Positions 23,912 through 32,653 of a stretch of DNA of 64,000 nucleotides are shown in pieces. Both the position numbers and the translations under genes were made by a program. Source of the DNA: Deltaproteobacteria bacterium (GTDB lineage: Bacteria > Desulfobacterota > GWC2-55-46); assembly GCA_016234935.1 (NCBI GenBank), contig JACRNL010000001.1:326679-390678 (forward strand), written 5' to 3'. The notes under the pieces were generated by a model. The model was not told the DNA's origin, ran no database searches, and worked only from the letters and a program-made list of their open reading frames with translations. Each line of letters starts with the position of its first letter. Position 1 is the first letter of the stretch.

Positions 23912-25860
23912 GCGAGGGATTCAAGCGCCTTTTCAACGGCGCCCCTTACCGCCGGATCAGGGTGCTCCTTGAACCTTTCAAGCGCCCTGACCGCGTTTGC
24001 AGAGCCTGTCTTTTCAAGCGACTTTGCCGCGGCGGCCTTTACCGGGGCCTCGCCGCTGAGAAGCATCTCTATTATATGCTTCTCGATGGCGGCGCCGGGA
24101 AAGTCCCCGAGGAGAAGCACCGCGTAATATCTGACCCATATGTTTTCGTCCTTGAGGGCCTTTACCAGCGCGGCCTTGATCTCATCGCCGACCCAGCCGG
24201 AAAGCCCCCTGAGGGGGCTGAACCCCTTCAGAACGGAAAGCCTGACATCCGCGTCCCCGTCTCTGAGCCCTTTGAGTATCTCCGGTATAGCCGATGTCAG
24301 GCCAATCTGCGCAAGCGCCCTGTAGGCCGCCTGCCTGATGAGCGGGCTTTTGTCAACGGTTGCCTCTTTTATCGCGGGCAGGACGGCCTCGTCGCCCATA
24401 TGTCCGAGGCCGCGCAGGGCCATTTCTCTTAAAGGCTCCCCCGGCTCCTTTAAGAGGGCGCAAAAACCGTCTTTCACCGTCTGCGACGGGATGGACGCAA
24501 GGACGTCGGTCATCTCTTCCATCACGTCCATGTAAACCTCGGACCTGAGCGCGTGAAAAAGCGGCCCCACGGCATCAGGGCCGGCAAGCCTTCCGAGCGC
24601 CCTCGCCGAGGTCTTCCTCGTGTGGCCGTCGTTGTCAAGGAGGAGCCTGAAGAGCGCGTCAACGGCATCTTTAGTCCCGATGGCCTCGAAGGCGGCGACT
24701 ATTTCCCGTATCTCGTCCTTTGTGGCGCCGTTTTTCAGAACGTTCAGGAGCGGCACGGCCTCATCCGCCCTGACTGCGCCAAGGACCTTTACTATAACCT
24801 TCAATATCCTGCAACGGGGATTTTCAATCTCGCCGGCAAGAAGGCGCGTCAAAGGACAGGCGTCTTTGAAGGAGACTATCGCCTCCACCAAAAACGCCTC
24901 TGTGTCCTCGTCTATTTCCTTGAGTGAATTGGCGTATGTCACTATCTTCGACAGGCCCTCGGGGACCTTCAGGTGCGCCAAGCCCTTGATAGCCTTAAAC
25001 TGGGCGTCTTTGTCCTGCTCGTCAATGACTTTTGAGAAAAATTTAAAGAAGGTGTTCTTGAACTCCTCTGACGGCGTGAACCTTGCCTCGGAGCTGAACG
25101 CCTTTTCAAACAGGTCAACCACCGCGCTTGCCGAAAGAAGCTGCCCCCTTTCAAGGAGTATCTCGGCCTTGTGCAGGAGCGGCGGAACATCCTCCGGCCC
25201 GGCGATCTTGCCGATGGCCTCAAGCGCGGCCTCTTTTATAAGGCCCGAATCCCTTTCTATCAACTCGAATATGGGCCCGAGCGCGGCCTTTTCTTTCAGA
25301 ATTCCGAGGCTCACGATGACGGAAAACCTTACCCATTCCTCATCGTCCTTGAGCGCCGCCACAAGGCGCGGCGCGGCCGACTTTGCGTTTATCTTTCCCA
25401 GACATACGGCGACAGAGGCCCTGACGTTCGGGTTTTTGTGGGTTAAAAGCCCTGAAATATCCTGCTGAGCAGGGTCACCCTGTTCAAAGCGCGCATCTCC
25501 TATCGCGGCAATCGTGTCAACCGCGAACTTGACGACGTCGTCATCACCGTCCTTGAGCAAAGCGCGGATGGTGCCGGACGCGTTCAGACCCACCTTGGTC
25601 AGTATCTCGATGCCGATATTCCTGAGAGAGGCGTTCTCAGAGCGCAAGAGTGGCACGACGGCCTCGGCAACCGGTTTGCCGCCGATGGCGGTGAGGGCGT
25701 TTATCGCGCCCTCCTTGACGCCCAGGTCTTCGTCCTTCAGAACGCCGACCAGATCCTTGACAAAAGAGACGTCACGCTCGCGCTCGATGGCCTCGCAAGC
25801 GTCCCGTCTGCTTGCCGGATCCGGGCTTTTCAGCATCAGTGTCAGGTTACTGTTCTTCAT
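23905..25860 (-). CDS. HEAT-repeat protein, first gene of the chemotaxis operon
   Basis: A 651-residue protein made almost entirely of HEAT/PBS-lyase-like repeats (for example AINALTAIGGKPVAEAVVPL, ALEAIGKIAGPEDVPPLLHK, AYRALAQIGLTSAIPEILKG). These form a helical solenoid for protein binding. No catalytic motif is visible. ATG 25860 was chosen because the frame upstream is built from CAGG/CCTG repeat sequence. Two loops are family A translations: FEQGDPAQQDIS (25461-25486) and GFSPLRGLSG (24204-24230). It overlaps cheR by 7 bases, so it probably serves chemotaxis signalling, perhaps as a scaffold, but this is inference. Confidence 0.8.
   Translation of the reverse strand: MKNSNLTLMLKSPDPASRRDACEAIERERDVSFVKDLVGVLKDEDLGVKEGAINALTAIGGKPVAEAVVPLLRSENASLRNIGIEILTKVGLNASGTIRALLKDGDDDVVKFAVDTIAAIGDARFEQGDPAQQDISGLLTHKNPNVRASVAVCLGKINAKSAAPRLVAALKDDEEWVRFSVIVSLGILKEKAALGPIFELIERDSGLIKEAALEAIGKIAGPEDVPPLLHKAEILLERGQLLSASAVVDLFEKAFSSEARFTPSEEFKNTFFKFFSKVIDEQDKDAQFKAIKGLAHLKVPEGLSKIVTYANSLKEIDEDTEAFLVEAIVSFKDACPLTRLLAGEIENPRCRILKVIVKVLGAVRADEAVPLLNVLKNGATKDEIREIVAAFEAIGTKDAVDALFRLLLDNDGHTRKTSARALGRLAGPDAVGPLFHALRSEVYMDVMEEMTDVLASIPSQTVKDGFCALLKEPGEPLREMALRGLGHMGDEAVLPAIKEATVDKSPLIRQAAYRALAQIGLTSAIPEILKGLRDGDADVRLSVLKGFSPLRGLSGWVGDEIKAALVKALKDENIWVRYYAVLLLGDFPGAAIEKHIIEMLLSGEAPVKAAAAKSLEKTGSANAVRALERFKEHPDPAVRGAVEKALESLAC
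24204..24230. repeat. Family A element inside the HEAT gene
   Basis: CCCC-CTGAG-GGGG-CTGAA-CCCC-TTCAG; read in frame as FSPLRGLSG. Confidence 0.8.
25461..25486. repeat. Family A variant inside the HEAT gene
   Basis: CCTGCTGAGCAGGGTCACCC followed by TGTTCA: linkers CTGAG and GTCAC at family A spacing with CCTG/CAGG arms. It interrupts a HEAT repeat whose flanks (AIGDAR and ISGLLTHKNPNVR) would otherwise join at normal spacing. Confidence 0.6.
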
Positions 25861-25937
25861 TGATGATACCGATTCTTTCGAGGTTGCCGGCGCGCTGCAT
25901 CTTTTACCGCTCCAAACCGCAATTGACTCAAACCCGC

Positions 25938-25972
25938 CGGGCAGGTTGAACCTGCCCGGCAGGTTCAACCTG
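25938..25972. repeat. Family A variant with CAGG/CCTG arms
   Basis: CAGG-TTGAA-CCTG-CCCGG-CAGG-TTCAA-CCTG at 25942-25972: the 4+5 spacing of family A with different arms. Confidence 0.75.
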
Positions 25973-26056
25973 TTTTAGGTGAGCCGCCCGGGATCGTAAA
26001 TAAACGTCTATTGCTTAAAGCATTATATGACTTCAGGGGAATATATTCAAGACAAT

Positions 26057-26085
26057 ATGATATCTTAAACAGCGGATAGCGTCAA
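26057..26085 (-). promoter_or_regulatory. Sigma-70 promoter of the chemotaxis operon
   Basis: TTGACG (26085-26080), a 17-base spacer and TATCAT (26062-26057) on the minus strand. It would give a leader of about 190 bases before the HEAT gene. Confidence 0.6.
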
Positions 26086-26241
26086 CCCCGCGAAATGAAG
26101 CTGAGACTTCGTCATTCACTCGCGTATCAACGGCATATTTGCGCTGTAATCACGCAATTTGCCGCGGCTCAACAGGTTCAACCCGGCGGGGAGGCTTTAA
26201 CGGCAAGCTGACCGCCTGCTCGGCAGGTTCAACACCCGCCC

Positions 26242-27054
26242 TCAATTTGCCGCCCCGTAGCGCATGAGCCTTGCCTTAAGCCTGCTCATGGTCTGGCTGT
26301 GGAGCTGGCACACGCGTGATTCGGTGATGCCGAGTATCCCGCCGATATCCTTCATGGTAAGCTCGTCGTAGTAGTAAAGCGACACCACGAGCTTTTCCTT
26401 CTCAGGCAGCGCCTCCACTGCCTCCTTTATGGATTTTTTGATTTCAGCGAGCTTGGCCATTGCCATAGGATCCTTAGCCTCCTCGTCCTTGATGCATTCA
26501 AGAATGTCCATCGCCTCATCACGGCCTGCCACGCCCATGTCCTCAAGGCTCAGGACGCCGACCGCGCAGACTTCGGAAAGCATGCCGTGCAGTTCGTCAT
26601 TGGAAACGTTCAGGTAACCGGCCACTTCCTCGGCCTGGGCGGGCCTTCCGGTTTTTCTTTCTATCGCCGCATACGCCCTTTCGAGGCTGTTGGACTTGTC
26701 CCTCATGGAACGCGTCATCCAGTCCATGCCGCGGAGCTCGTCCATTATCGCGCCGCGTATCCTGATGGACGCGTATGTGTTCAGCTGAACCCCTTTGGAC
26801 TCGTCGAACCTGTCCACCGCTTCGAGAAGGCCGACCGTCCCGGCGCTTATGAGGTCGTTGACGTCTATGTGGCCGGGCAGGCCCGCCACCACCTGATGGG
26901 CTATTATCCTCACAAGACGCATGTTCGCATGTATGCGGGCGTCTCTTCCGACTGTCCCTGCAGTCGTGCCGACCCCTGTCGTGCCGACCCCTGTCGCGCC
27001 GACCCCTGTCGCGCCGACCCCTCCTGATTCCTTTGCCGCATTCTCCACAGTCAT
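26242..27054 (-). CDS. fliA: Flagellar sigma factor sigma-28, FliA
   Basis: A 270-residue FliA: region 2 (LVRIIAHQVVAGLPGHIDVN, DLISAGTVGLLEAVDRFDES, YASIRIRGAIMDELRGMDWM), region 3 (ERAYAAIERKTGRPAQAEEV) and region 4 with MKDIGGILGITESRVCQLHS. It directs transcription of late flagellar and chemotaxis genes and is held by FlgM. ATG 27054 is preferred over 27123 because GGAGGTG lies upstream at normal distance. The N-terminus before region 2 carries a tandem VGATG/VGTTG repeat (26963-27022) not found in typical FliA. It follows flhG by 32 bases and is in the same operon. Confidence 0.93.
   Translation of the reverse strand: MTVENAAKESGGVGATGVGATGVGTTGVGTTAGTVGRDARIHANMRLVRIIAHQVVAGLPGHIDVNDLISAGTVGLLEAVDRFDESKGVQLNTYASIRIRGAIMDELRGMDWMTRSMRDKSNSLERAYAAIERKTGRPAQAEEVAGYLNVSNDELHGMLSEVCAVGVLSLEDMGVAGRDEAMDILECIKDEEAKDPMAMAKLAEIKKSIKEAVEALPEKEKLVVSLYYYDELTMKDIGGILGITESRVCQLHSQTMSRLKARLMRYGAAN
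26963..27022. repeat. 15-base tandem repeat in the fliA N-terminus
   Basis: Four units of GTCGYGCCGACCCCT follow one another without gaps (two with T, two with C at the variable base). They encode four pentapeptides VG(A/T)T(G/A) on the minus strand. Confidence 0.85.
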
Positions 27055-27086
27055 AACCCACCTCCGCCTTGAGGTATGATAAATCT

Positions 27087-28007
27087 TCAGGAATTGCAGT
27101 TTGCGCTGAGCATGCGCCGCCACAGGAACTGCAACCCGCCTTTTAAATCCTTCGAAACCGGCATCTCGCTCAGGGTGCGCGCGGCCTCTAAATAACAGCG
27201 GCTCGCCTTTGAGCCTGGAAAGGCGTCAACAACGGCCTTTCTCTGCCCGGCGGCCTTTCCGACGCTGTCGTCCCTCAGCACCGAGCCGATATAATCAATG
27301 GAAACATTCAACCCCCTGAAGGGGCTGAGCCGCCTTTCAACGCCAAAGAGCACCCGCTTGTAGACCGCAAACCCCTCCTTCTTGGATCTAACGGCATTCA
27401 CGAGGAGCTTAAATCTCCTTTCCCCGTGCTTTTTAAGAAGCGCCGCCATCAGCGAATAAGCGTCCGCGGCGGAGGCAGGGTCCGGTGAGACCACGATGAT
27501 GATCTCCTGCGCGGCCATATTGAAGAAAAGGACGTTGTCGGATATGCCTGATCCCGTGTCTATCAGCATGACGTCCACGCTGGCCTTGAGCCCCTCTATA
27601 TGAGAGGACAGGGCGTGGCGCTCATGGGCGGCGAGCCTGGTAAATTCCTGCTCCCCGCCGGAGGCCGGTATTATCATGACGTCCGACGGCCCTTTTACCA
27701 TTACCTCTTCAATCGTCTTTTCACCGCGCAGCAGATGCCCTATATTGTATTCGGAGTCAAGCCCCAAAAGCACGTCGACATTGCCAAGGCCGAGGTCGGC
27801 GTCAAGAAGGAGCACCTTCCTGTCCATCCGCGCGAAGGCTATTGCGAGGTTTATAACGCAGTTTGTCTTGCCCACGCCGCCCTTGCCGCTGCTGACGGCT
27901 ATGACCCTCGGCGCCGGGGCGCATTTATCGCCCGCATCCCGCTCCGAACCGTCTTTCACCGGTATTCCTATGGTCACGGCATTTCCCATTTCCGTCCTCT
28001 GAGGCAT
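27087..28007 (-). CDS. flhG: Flagellar number regulator FlhG (FleN/YlxH, MinD-like ATPase)
   Basis: A 306-residue MinD-family ATPase: deviant Walker A SGKGGVGKTN, DADLGLGNVDVLLGL, switch region DTGSGISDNVLFF, and the FlhG-typical VNAVRSKKEGFAVYKRV. It controls flagellar number and restrains the master activator. Near residue 217, RLSPFRGLN is encoded by a family A element (27308-27332) where homologues have a slightly different link to NVSIDYIG. ATG 28007 has a poor ribosome-binding site; the in-frame ATG 27989 after AGAGGACGG is an alternative. A sigma-54 promoter lies upstream. flhF, the usual neighbour, is not upstream here. Confidence 0.9.
   Translation of the reverse strand: MPQRTEMGNAVTIGIPVKDGSERDAGDKCAPAPRVIAVSSGKGGVGKTNCVINLAIAFARMDRKVLLLDADLGLGNVDVLLGLDSEYNIGHLLRGEKTIEEVMVKGPSDVMIIPASGGEQEFTRLAAHERHALSSHIEGLKASVDVMLIDTGSGISDNVLFFNMAAQEIIIVVSPDPASAADAYSLMAALLKKHGERRFKLLVNAVRSKKEGFAVYKRVLFGVERRLSPFRGLNVSIDYIGSVLRDDSVGKAAGQRKAVVDAFPGSKASRCYLEAARTLSEMPVSKDLKGGLQFLWRRMLSANCNS
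27308..27332. repeat. Family A element inside flhG
   Basis: AACCCCCTGAAGGGGCTGAG at 27310-27329 and flanks; read in frame as LSPFRGLN. Confidence 0.65.
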
Positions 28008-28046
28008 TAACTTTATTTCTAATAATCGATGGCTGTTTTAATATAG

Positions 28047-28063
28047 TGCAATTGCAGTGCCAA
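28047..28063 (-). promoter_or_regulatory. Sigma-54 promoter of flhG-fliA
   Basis: On the minus strand TTGGCACTGCAATTGCA has TGGCAC, five bases and TTGCA, the exact -24/-12 spacing and nearly the consensus of RpoN promoters. Transcription would begin about 12 bases downstream, near 28036. An NtrC-family activator gene is the next gene. Confidence 0.85.
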
Positions 28064-28279
28064 GTAATTATCCGACACCCCTTGCCTTGCAACCTGTTGA
28101 ATTATCAATAAAAACTTTTTACGCGCAGAATAAACCTATCCTGCGAATGCGTCAAGGCTGTCAAAGGTCAAAATTTTGAATGCTCTTTGTCATGCTTTTG
28201 ACAAAAAGATTAAAGGCGGGGGTATTCAGGATGACTTGTTAGATGATTTGTTAAATGATGGGTTATGCTTGGAAAAGGG

Positions 28280-29722
28280 TTAGCGGTTTGAACCCTTTGA
28301 GTCGGCGGCTGATTCGGCCCGGTCGGTGTCGAGGATGTCCATCCTCTTCATCTTTTCAATAAGCGTCGTCCTGTTCAGGCGCAGATACTCGGCGGCCTTC
28401 TTCTTGACGCCATTTGCCCGGCCAAGGGCGGTGACGATAAGCTCCCTTTCATAGTCGGCCACGGAGGAATTAAAATCAATCCCATCCGGAGGAAGCCCGG
28501 CAGCGGCCTGCGGCCGGGCAGGGGCGGACGCGGCCCGTATCTTCTCCGGCAGGTCTCTTGTGGTTATGACGCTGTCGTCGTCTTTCAAGACAATTATGCG
28601 CTCCATGAAGTTTTCAAGCTCTCTGACGTTCCCGGGCCAGTCATACGCGCCAAGCATATCGAGGGCCTCGCCGGTGATGCCCCTGATCTTCTTTTTCTTC
28701 TTCTCGGCGATATTCGCGAGGAACTCTTTCGCAAGCACCGGCACGTCCTCTTTTCTCTTTCTCAAAGACGGCAGGGATACCGGAATGACGTTCAGGCGGT
28801 AGTAAAGATCCTTCCTGAACCGCTTTTCCTCGACGGCAAGCTCCAAGTCCTGGTTCGTAGCGGCGACCACGCGCGCGTCTATCTTTATATGGGTTATTCC
28901 ACCCACCCGTTCAAGCTGTTTTTCCTGCAGTACGCGCAGCAGCTTTACCTGAAGGCCGGGACTCATGTCGCCTATCTCATCCAGAAAGATGGTGCCGTGG
29001 TCGGCGGCCTCGAACCTCCCTATCTTCGTGGCCACCGCGCCGGTGAAGGCGCCCTTTTCATGGCCAAAAAGCTCGCTTTCAAGGAGGTCTTCCGGGATAG
29101 CCCCGCAGTTGATAGGCACAAAAGGTTTGCCGGAGCGCGAGCTGCCGTAGTGCAGGGCGCGCGCGACAAGCTCCTTGCCCGTGCCGCTCTCGCCCAATAT
29201 CAGGACGGTCGTGTCCGTATCGGCGACCTTCTCTATAAGTTCCCTTACCTTCTGCATGTCCGGGCTCGTGCCGAGTATCGCGCCGGTGCATGTCTGCCGC
29301 ATCTCTTTTTTAAGATTGACGTTCTCCGATTTCAGGGAGACAAGCTCATACGCCTTTTCAAGGATGACAAGGAGTTCGGCGTTGACGAACGGCTTCTTCA
29401 GATAGGTGAACGCCCCGGCGCGCATGGCCTCGACCGCGGTCTCTATCGAGGCGTAGCCTGTAAGGATTATGCACGCGCTGTGCGGTGAGACGTTCTTTAC
29501 GGAGCGCAAAACGTCCAGCCCGCTTATGCCTGGAAGCTGAAGGTCGGTCAGCACGATGTCAAACGGCCTTTCCCTGATGGCCGACACGCCGTCCTCGCCG
29601 CAGGAAACAACGCTGATTTTGTAACCGGCGTTGACAAGCACGTCGCTCAGGCTCTCGCGGATGAGCGCGTCGTCTTCGATGATAAGTATCTTGCGTTCTT
29701 TCAACTTGTTATACCCTGTCAT
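28280..29722 (-). CDS. Sigma-54-dependent response regulator (NtrC family), likely flagellar activator
   Basis: A 480-residue activator: receiver domain about 8-122 ([11 protein letters not shown], Asp in [13 protein letters not shown], Lys in YLKKPF), AAA+ domain about 145-380 with Walker A GESGTGKE, the sigma-54 contact loop GAFTGA and Walker [11 protein letters not shown], and a Fis-type helix-turn-helix at the end ([20 protein letters not shown]). ATG 29722 is preferred over an upstream TTG. By position next to flhG with its sigma-54 promoter it is a good candidate for the FlrC/FlgR/FleR role (inference). No partner histidine kinase is adjacent. Confidence 0.92.
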   Translation of the reverse strand: MTGYNKLKERKILIIEDDALIRESLSDVLVNAGYKISVVSCGEDGVSAIRERPFDIVLTDLQLPGISGLDVLRSVKNVSPHSACIILTGYASIETAVEAMRAGAFTYLKKPFVNAELLVILEKAYELVSLKSENVNLKKEMRQTCTGAILGTSPDMQKVRELIEKVADTDTTVLILGESGTGKELVARALHYGSSRSGKPFVPINCGAIPEDLLESELFGHEKGAFTGAVATKIGRFEAADHGTIFLDEIGDMSPGLQVKLLRVLQEKQLERVGGITHIKIDARVVAATNQDLELAVEEKRFRKDLYYRLNVIPVSLPSLRKRKEDVPVLAKEFLANIAEKKKKKIRGITGEALDMLGAYDWPGNVRELENFMERIIVLKDDDSVITTRDLPEKIRAASAPARPQAAAGLPPDGIDFNSSVADYERELIVTALGRANGVKKKAAEYLRLNRTTLIEKMKRMDILDTDRAESAADSKGSNR

Positions 29723-29766
29723 TGCCCCTTGCAACGCAGCGGAATTTACGTTCGATTCATGACAAT

Positions 29767-29795
29767 AATATAACTTTTCTAAAAGGCTGTGTCAA
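29767..29795 (-). promoter_or_regulatory. Sigma-70 promoter of the NtrC-type activator
   Basis: TTGACA (29795-29790), a 17-base spacer and TATATT (29772-29767) on the minus strand, 45 bases upstream of the start codon. Confidence 0.75.
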
Positions 29796-29810
29796 TATTT
29801 TGAACCGCTT

Positions 29811-29838
29811 GCCTTTCTTGAAAGAAAGGTGCTGCGCA
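29811..29838. repeat. Family D remnant
   Basis: GCCTTTCTTGAAAGAAAGGT followed by GCTGCGCA resembles the hairpin of family D in inverted order and the fragment at 8333-8359. Confidence 0.45.
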
Positions 29839-29922
29839 CGGCTAAAGCCAAGATGCAACCCTTTAGCTTTGCCCACCGCAGGTGCTGCGCACCAATCACC
29901 GTTTTGTAAATTTTAGTTAAAA

Positions 29923-29950
29923 TTGACAAACAGCGCCGTCATGGTATATT
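29923..29950 (+). promoter_or_regulatory. Sigma-70 promoter of the aminopeptidase gene
   Basis: TTGACA (29923-29928), a 16-base spacer and TATATT (29945-29950), 39 bases upstream of the ATG. Confidence 0.75.
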
Positions 29951-29989
29951 GAGTAATCAGGGTTTTAAATCTCTCGCGCGGGGTGGCAG

Positions 29990-31111
29990 ATGGCAAACAG
30001 CTCGATTGAAAGGATATTTACAGTCAACCTCGGGGTAAAGCCCGATGAAAAAGTGATTGTATTTACGGACATAATCGACAGCGCGGAAAAGCTTACCGTT
30101 AAAGAACGGGAGCGGCGGGACGACCTGCGGGATTTCGCAAAGGACGTTGCCGAAGAAGGCAGGAAATTCTGCACAACCGAATTTATCGAATACCCCGCCC
30201 CGGGCGAGCACGGCTGCGAGCCGCCGGAACCGCTATGGGAGGCCGCGTTCGGCATAGGCGCGGTCGGAGACCTGAACGAGGCCGGCATCCTTATGAAACT
30301 GCTCGATAAGAAGGCCGACGACGCGGACGTCCGGCAGGCCGAGGAGATAGTAAAAAAACACAACGTCAGGACCTGCGACGCGGTCATCGCCCTTTCAAAC
30401 TTCTCCACCTCTCACACGAGGTTCCGCGACCTGCTGACCAAGATAAAAGGCGCGCGCTACGCGTCCATGCCCCTTTTTGAAAGATCAATGCTTGGCGGCC
30501 CCATGACCGCGGACTGGCATAAGGTGGAAAAAAGGACGCTCGGCCTTGTTAAGATGTTCAAAGACGGCCAGACGGTCTTTATAACGACCCCTAACGGCAC
30601 GTCAATTTCCTTTTCCATAAAAGGCCGTGAACTGCAGCCCGACACAGGCATCCTCACCAAGCCCGGCACCTTCGGCAACCTCCCTGCCGGAGAGGCATTT
30701 CTCGCGCCGGTCGAAGGCAGCGCCGAAGGAACGCTCATCCTCGAATGGGCGCCCACTGGCAAACTAAGACATCCGGTTGAACTGACGGTCAAAGGAGGCA
30801 GAGTTGTCAAGGTGTCAGGCAAAGGCAATTTCGTCAAGTATCTGCAAGATATGATAGAAAACAACCCGCTTTGCGGCAACATAGCCGAGCTCGGCATAGG
30901 CACGAACGAAAAGGCCAAACGCCCCGACAATATCCTCGAAACCGAAAAAATCCTCGGCACCGTCCACATAGCCCTCGGAGACAACTCATCCTTCGGCGGA
31001 AAAGTCTCGGTCCCCTTCCACGAAGACTTCATCTTCTACCGCCCCACCCTCGAGGTCATAAAAGGCGAGGAAAAGATAGAGATACTCGTTGACGGGAAGG
31101 CGAGGTTTTGA
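29990..31111 (+). CDS. Aminopeptidase, M29 (thermophilic metallopeptidase) type
   Basis: A 373-residue protein whose C-terminal half has the M29 pattern: NLPAGEAFLAPVEGSAEGTL, then CGNIAELGIGTN, and TVHIALGDNSSFGGKVSVPF with HEDFIFYRPT. In the family, the Glu of GEAF/EG, the Glu of AELGIGTN, His of TVHIALGDN and the HED motif bind two metal ions. It should trim N-terminal residues from peptides in the cytoplasm. It has its own promoter and is monocistronic as far as can be seen. Codon use is ordinary for the window. Confidence 0.85.
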   Translation: MANSSIERIFTVNLGVKPDEKVIVFTDIIDSAEKLTVKERERRDDLRDFAKDVAEEGRKFCTTEFIEYPAPGEHGCEPPEPLWEAAFGIGAVGDLNEAGILMKLLDKKADDADVRQAEEIVKKHNVRTCDAVIALSNFSTSHTRFRDLLTKIKGARYASMPLFERSMLGGPMTADWHKVEKRTLGLVKMFKDGQTVFITTPNGTSISFSIKGRELQPDTGILTKPGTFGNLPAGEAFLAPVEGSAEGTLILEWAPTGKLRHPVELTVKGGRVVKVSGKGNFVKYLQDMIENNPLCGNIAELGIGTNEKAKRPDNILETEKILGTVHIALGDNSSFGGKVSVPFHEDFIFYRPTLEVIKGEEKIEILVDGKARF

Positions 31112-31350
31112 GGGGGGATTGTTCCGATGCGGTAAGTGAGGTTTGATCTTGTTTTTTTCTTCTCCCCCTTGACGGGGGAGCTTACGGAATATCAAGCGTA
31201 CATCAATAAGCTCGCCGAGACACCATAGTGGTGCGAACAAAGATAACATGTCGGCAGTTTATTGATAGCATTTTAAAAGTGTGGGTGGAAACTTACGGTT
31301 GGCAGCATATTTTTTAAATCACTAACGAGATAATAAAGGAGATTATTACA
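31112..31350. other. Intergenic region before the orphan lipoprotein
   Basis: It holds a short hairpin CTCCCCCTTGACGGGGGAG near 31163-31181 that resembles the family B core, preceded by a T-rich run. The right half is AT-rich like the following gene. No gene is supported. Confidence 0.5.
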
Positions 31351-32529
31351 ATGTGCCATCGAATTATAGGTGCAGTTTCCATTGCTATCATCTTCATGTC
31401 AGCGGGTTGTACTAACACGCTTGATAAGGCCATCAGAAGTATGGGCTATACGCCTATCGCGTTAGCATCGACCGCATACCAGCCCGGCAAACTCGTACGC
31501 ATTGTTAAAAATGACCCCTTCCAAGCCGACACTATCTGCGAATACGGGAGCTATATCGGCTCACCATCGTTAACAAAAAACAAGGCGGCTTCATATGATG
31601 CGAGCCAAAAACTGAGCAGCACCCTCACATTTGATGCCGATTTCTTAAAACAATTACAAGGAAGAACTGGCTATAGTTCTATTACGGATATTAAAGTCAC
31701 ACTCAGTAATGTGTCAGTCGAAGAAATACCTGACAATATAGTATACTCAGGTATTCATTCTCAGGAACCAGGATGTACTCAGGCCATACTAAATATACCG
31801 GATCGCAAGGGTCTCGGATTCCTTCAGAACGCATTAAAAGCAGACGGAACTTATAATGTGATTTTTGCTCAAACATCTAATATAAAAATTACAACACAAC
31901 AACAAATATTACGCGATCTCGCTGTCGAACTAGGATTGGAATATCAAAATAACAGTAGTAACCAAATAAGTGGGAAAAATCTTTATTGGGGTGTAAAACC
32001 ACCTAATAAAGAATTAGTTCTTACACCTAAAACCTTGCGAATAACCAGGTTGCAATTGCTTGACGAATCATATGTTGACAGAAGTGGCGACAAACCTGTA
32101 ATAACGAAGTTAGTAGCACGGCCTACAACTAGTTTTTACTATAAAAATGCGAATGATTTAATAATCGCTGTTATATTTACGGTAGAAGGTTACAAAACAA
32201 CAGACAACCTTAATGTAGATATTGATGAGGAAGTATCAATTCAAGCTTTAAGTAAAGAATTGACCAAAACCTCATTGCCTCACACACCCAACGTTAGTAA
32301 TTGGGAACAGATGCCAAATGTGAAACGGGTTGGTCTTAAAGCTGTTAAAGAATATCTCCATTTTCCTGAAAATCTACCGTTCAATTCTATACCATACGTA
32401 GTTCTTATCGATAAGTTTGAGCAAGGTGAAATTCCAAATAAGGAAGGAAATCTCATAATCTCAATTACGGATCAAAACACCAACGAAACAATTAAGAAGT
32501 CGCTTGATATCCAAATGACTCACGATTAA
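31351..32529 (+). CDS. AT-rich orphan lipoprotein, unknown function
   Basis: A 392-residue protein with a lipobox MSAGC (Cys20) and AAAGGAG upstream of the ATG. I recognise no domain. The mature part looks like mixed beta-rich segments (TLTFDADFLKQLQGRTGYSS, SITDIKVTLSNVSVEEIPDN) with a possible repeat of similar folds; a few members of large unknown lipoprotein families in which a C-terminal beta-sandwich follows look alike, but this is a guess. Base composition differs from neighbours: two sampled 60-base lines have 28 and 20 G+C, against 38 in a line of the aminopeptidase gene. Codons ending in A or T are frequent. This suggests recent horizontal arrival. Confidence 0.65.
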   Translation: MCHRIIGAVSIAIIFMSAGCTNTLDKAIRSMGYTPIALASTAYQPGKLVRIVKNDPFQADTICEYGSYIGSPSLTKNKAASYDASQKLSSTLTFDADFLKQLQGRTGYSSITDIKVTLSNVSVEEIPDNIVYSGIHSQEPGCTQAILNIPDRKGLGFLQNALKADGTYNVIFAQTSNIKITTQQQILRDLAVELGLEYQNNSSNQISGKNLYWGVKPPNKELVLTPKTLRITRLQLLDESYVDRSGDKPVITKLVARPTTSFYYKNANDLIIAVIFTVEGYKTTDNLNVDIDEEVSIQALSKELTKTSLPHTPNVSNWEQMPNVKRVGLKAVKEYLHFPENLPFNSIPYVVLIDKFEQGEIPNKEGNLIISITDQNTNETIKKSLDIQMTHD

Positions 32530-32653
32530 GGAATCGGAATGGAAAAAGAATTATTGGGTGTAGCTCTTTATGGTGGGCTCAGTCCACCTTTACAAAAAGC
32601 TGGGCTTCTCATCGACGAGACAAACCTCTAAACGATAAGCCCCTCCCCGCGCC

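Larger units (their letters stand above)
25861..26241. other. Spacer between fliA and the chemotaxis operon
   Basis: This 381-base region holds a family A variant (25938-25972), a sigma-70 promoter for the chemotaxis operon (26057-26085), and further CAGGTTCAACC-like fragments near 26170 and 26224. I see no supported open frame and no clear terminator for fliA. Confidence 0.6.

Noticed and set aside
26963-27022. Possible CRISPR array from tandem repeats in fliA or from the 9-base-period elements
   Set aside because: The units are 9 or 15 bases with no unique spacers, and no cas genes are in the window.
32539-32631. Small frame MEKELLGVALYGGLSPPLQK... of 30 codons after the orphan lipoprotein
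   Set aside because: It has only a weak ribosome-binding site, no recognised pattern and a repeat-like core; kept only as a remark on the AT-rich island.
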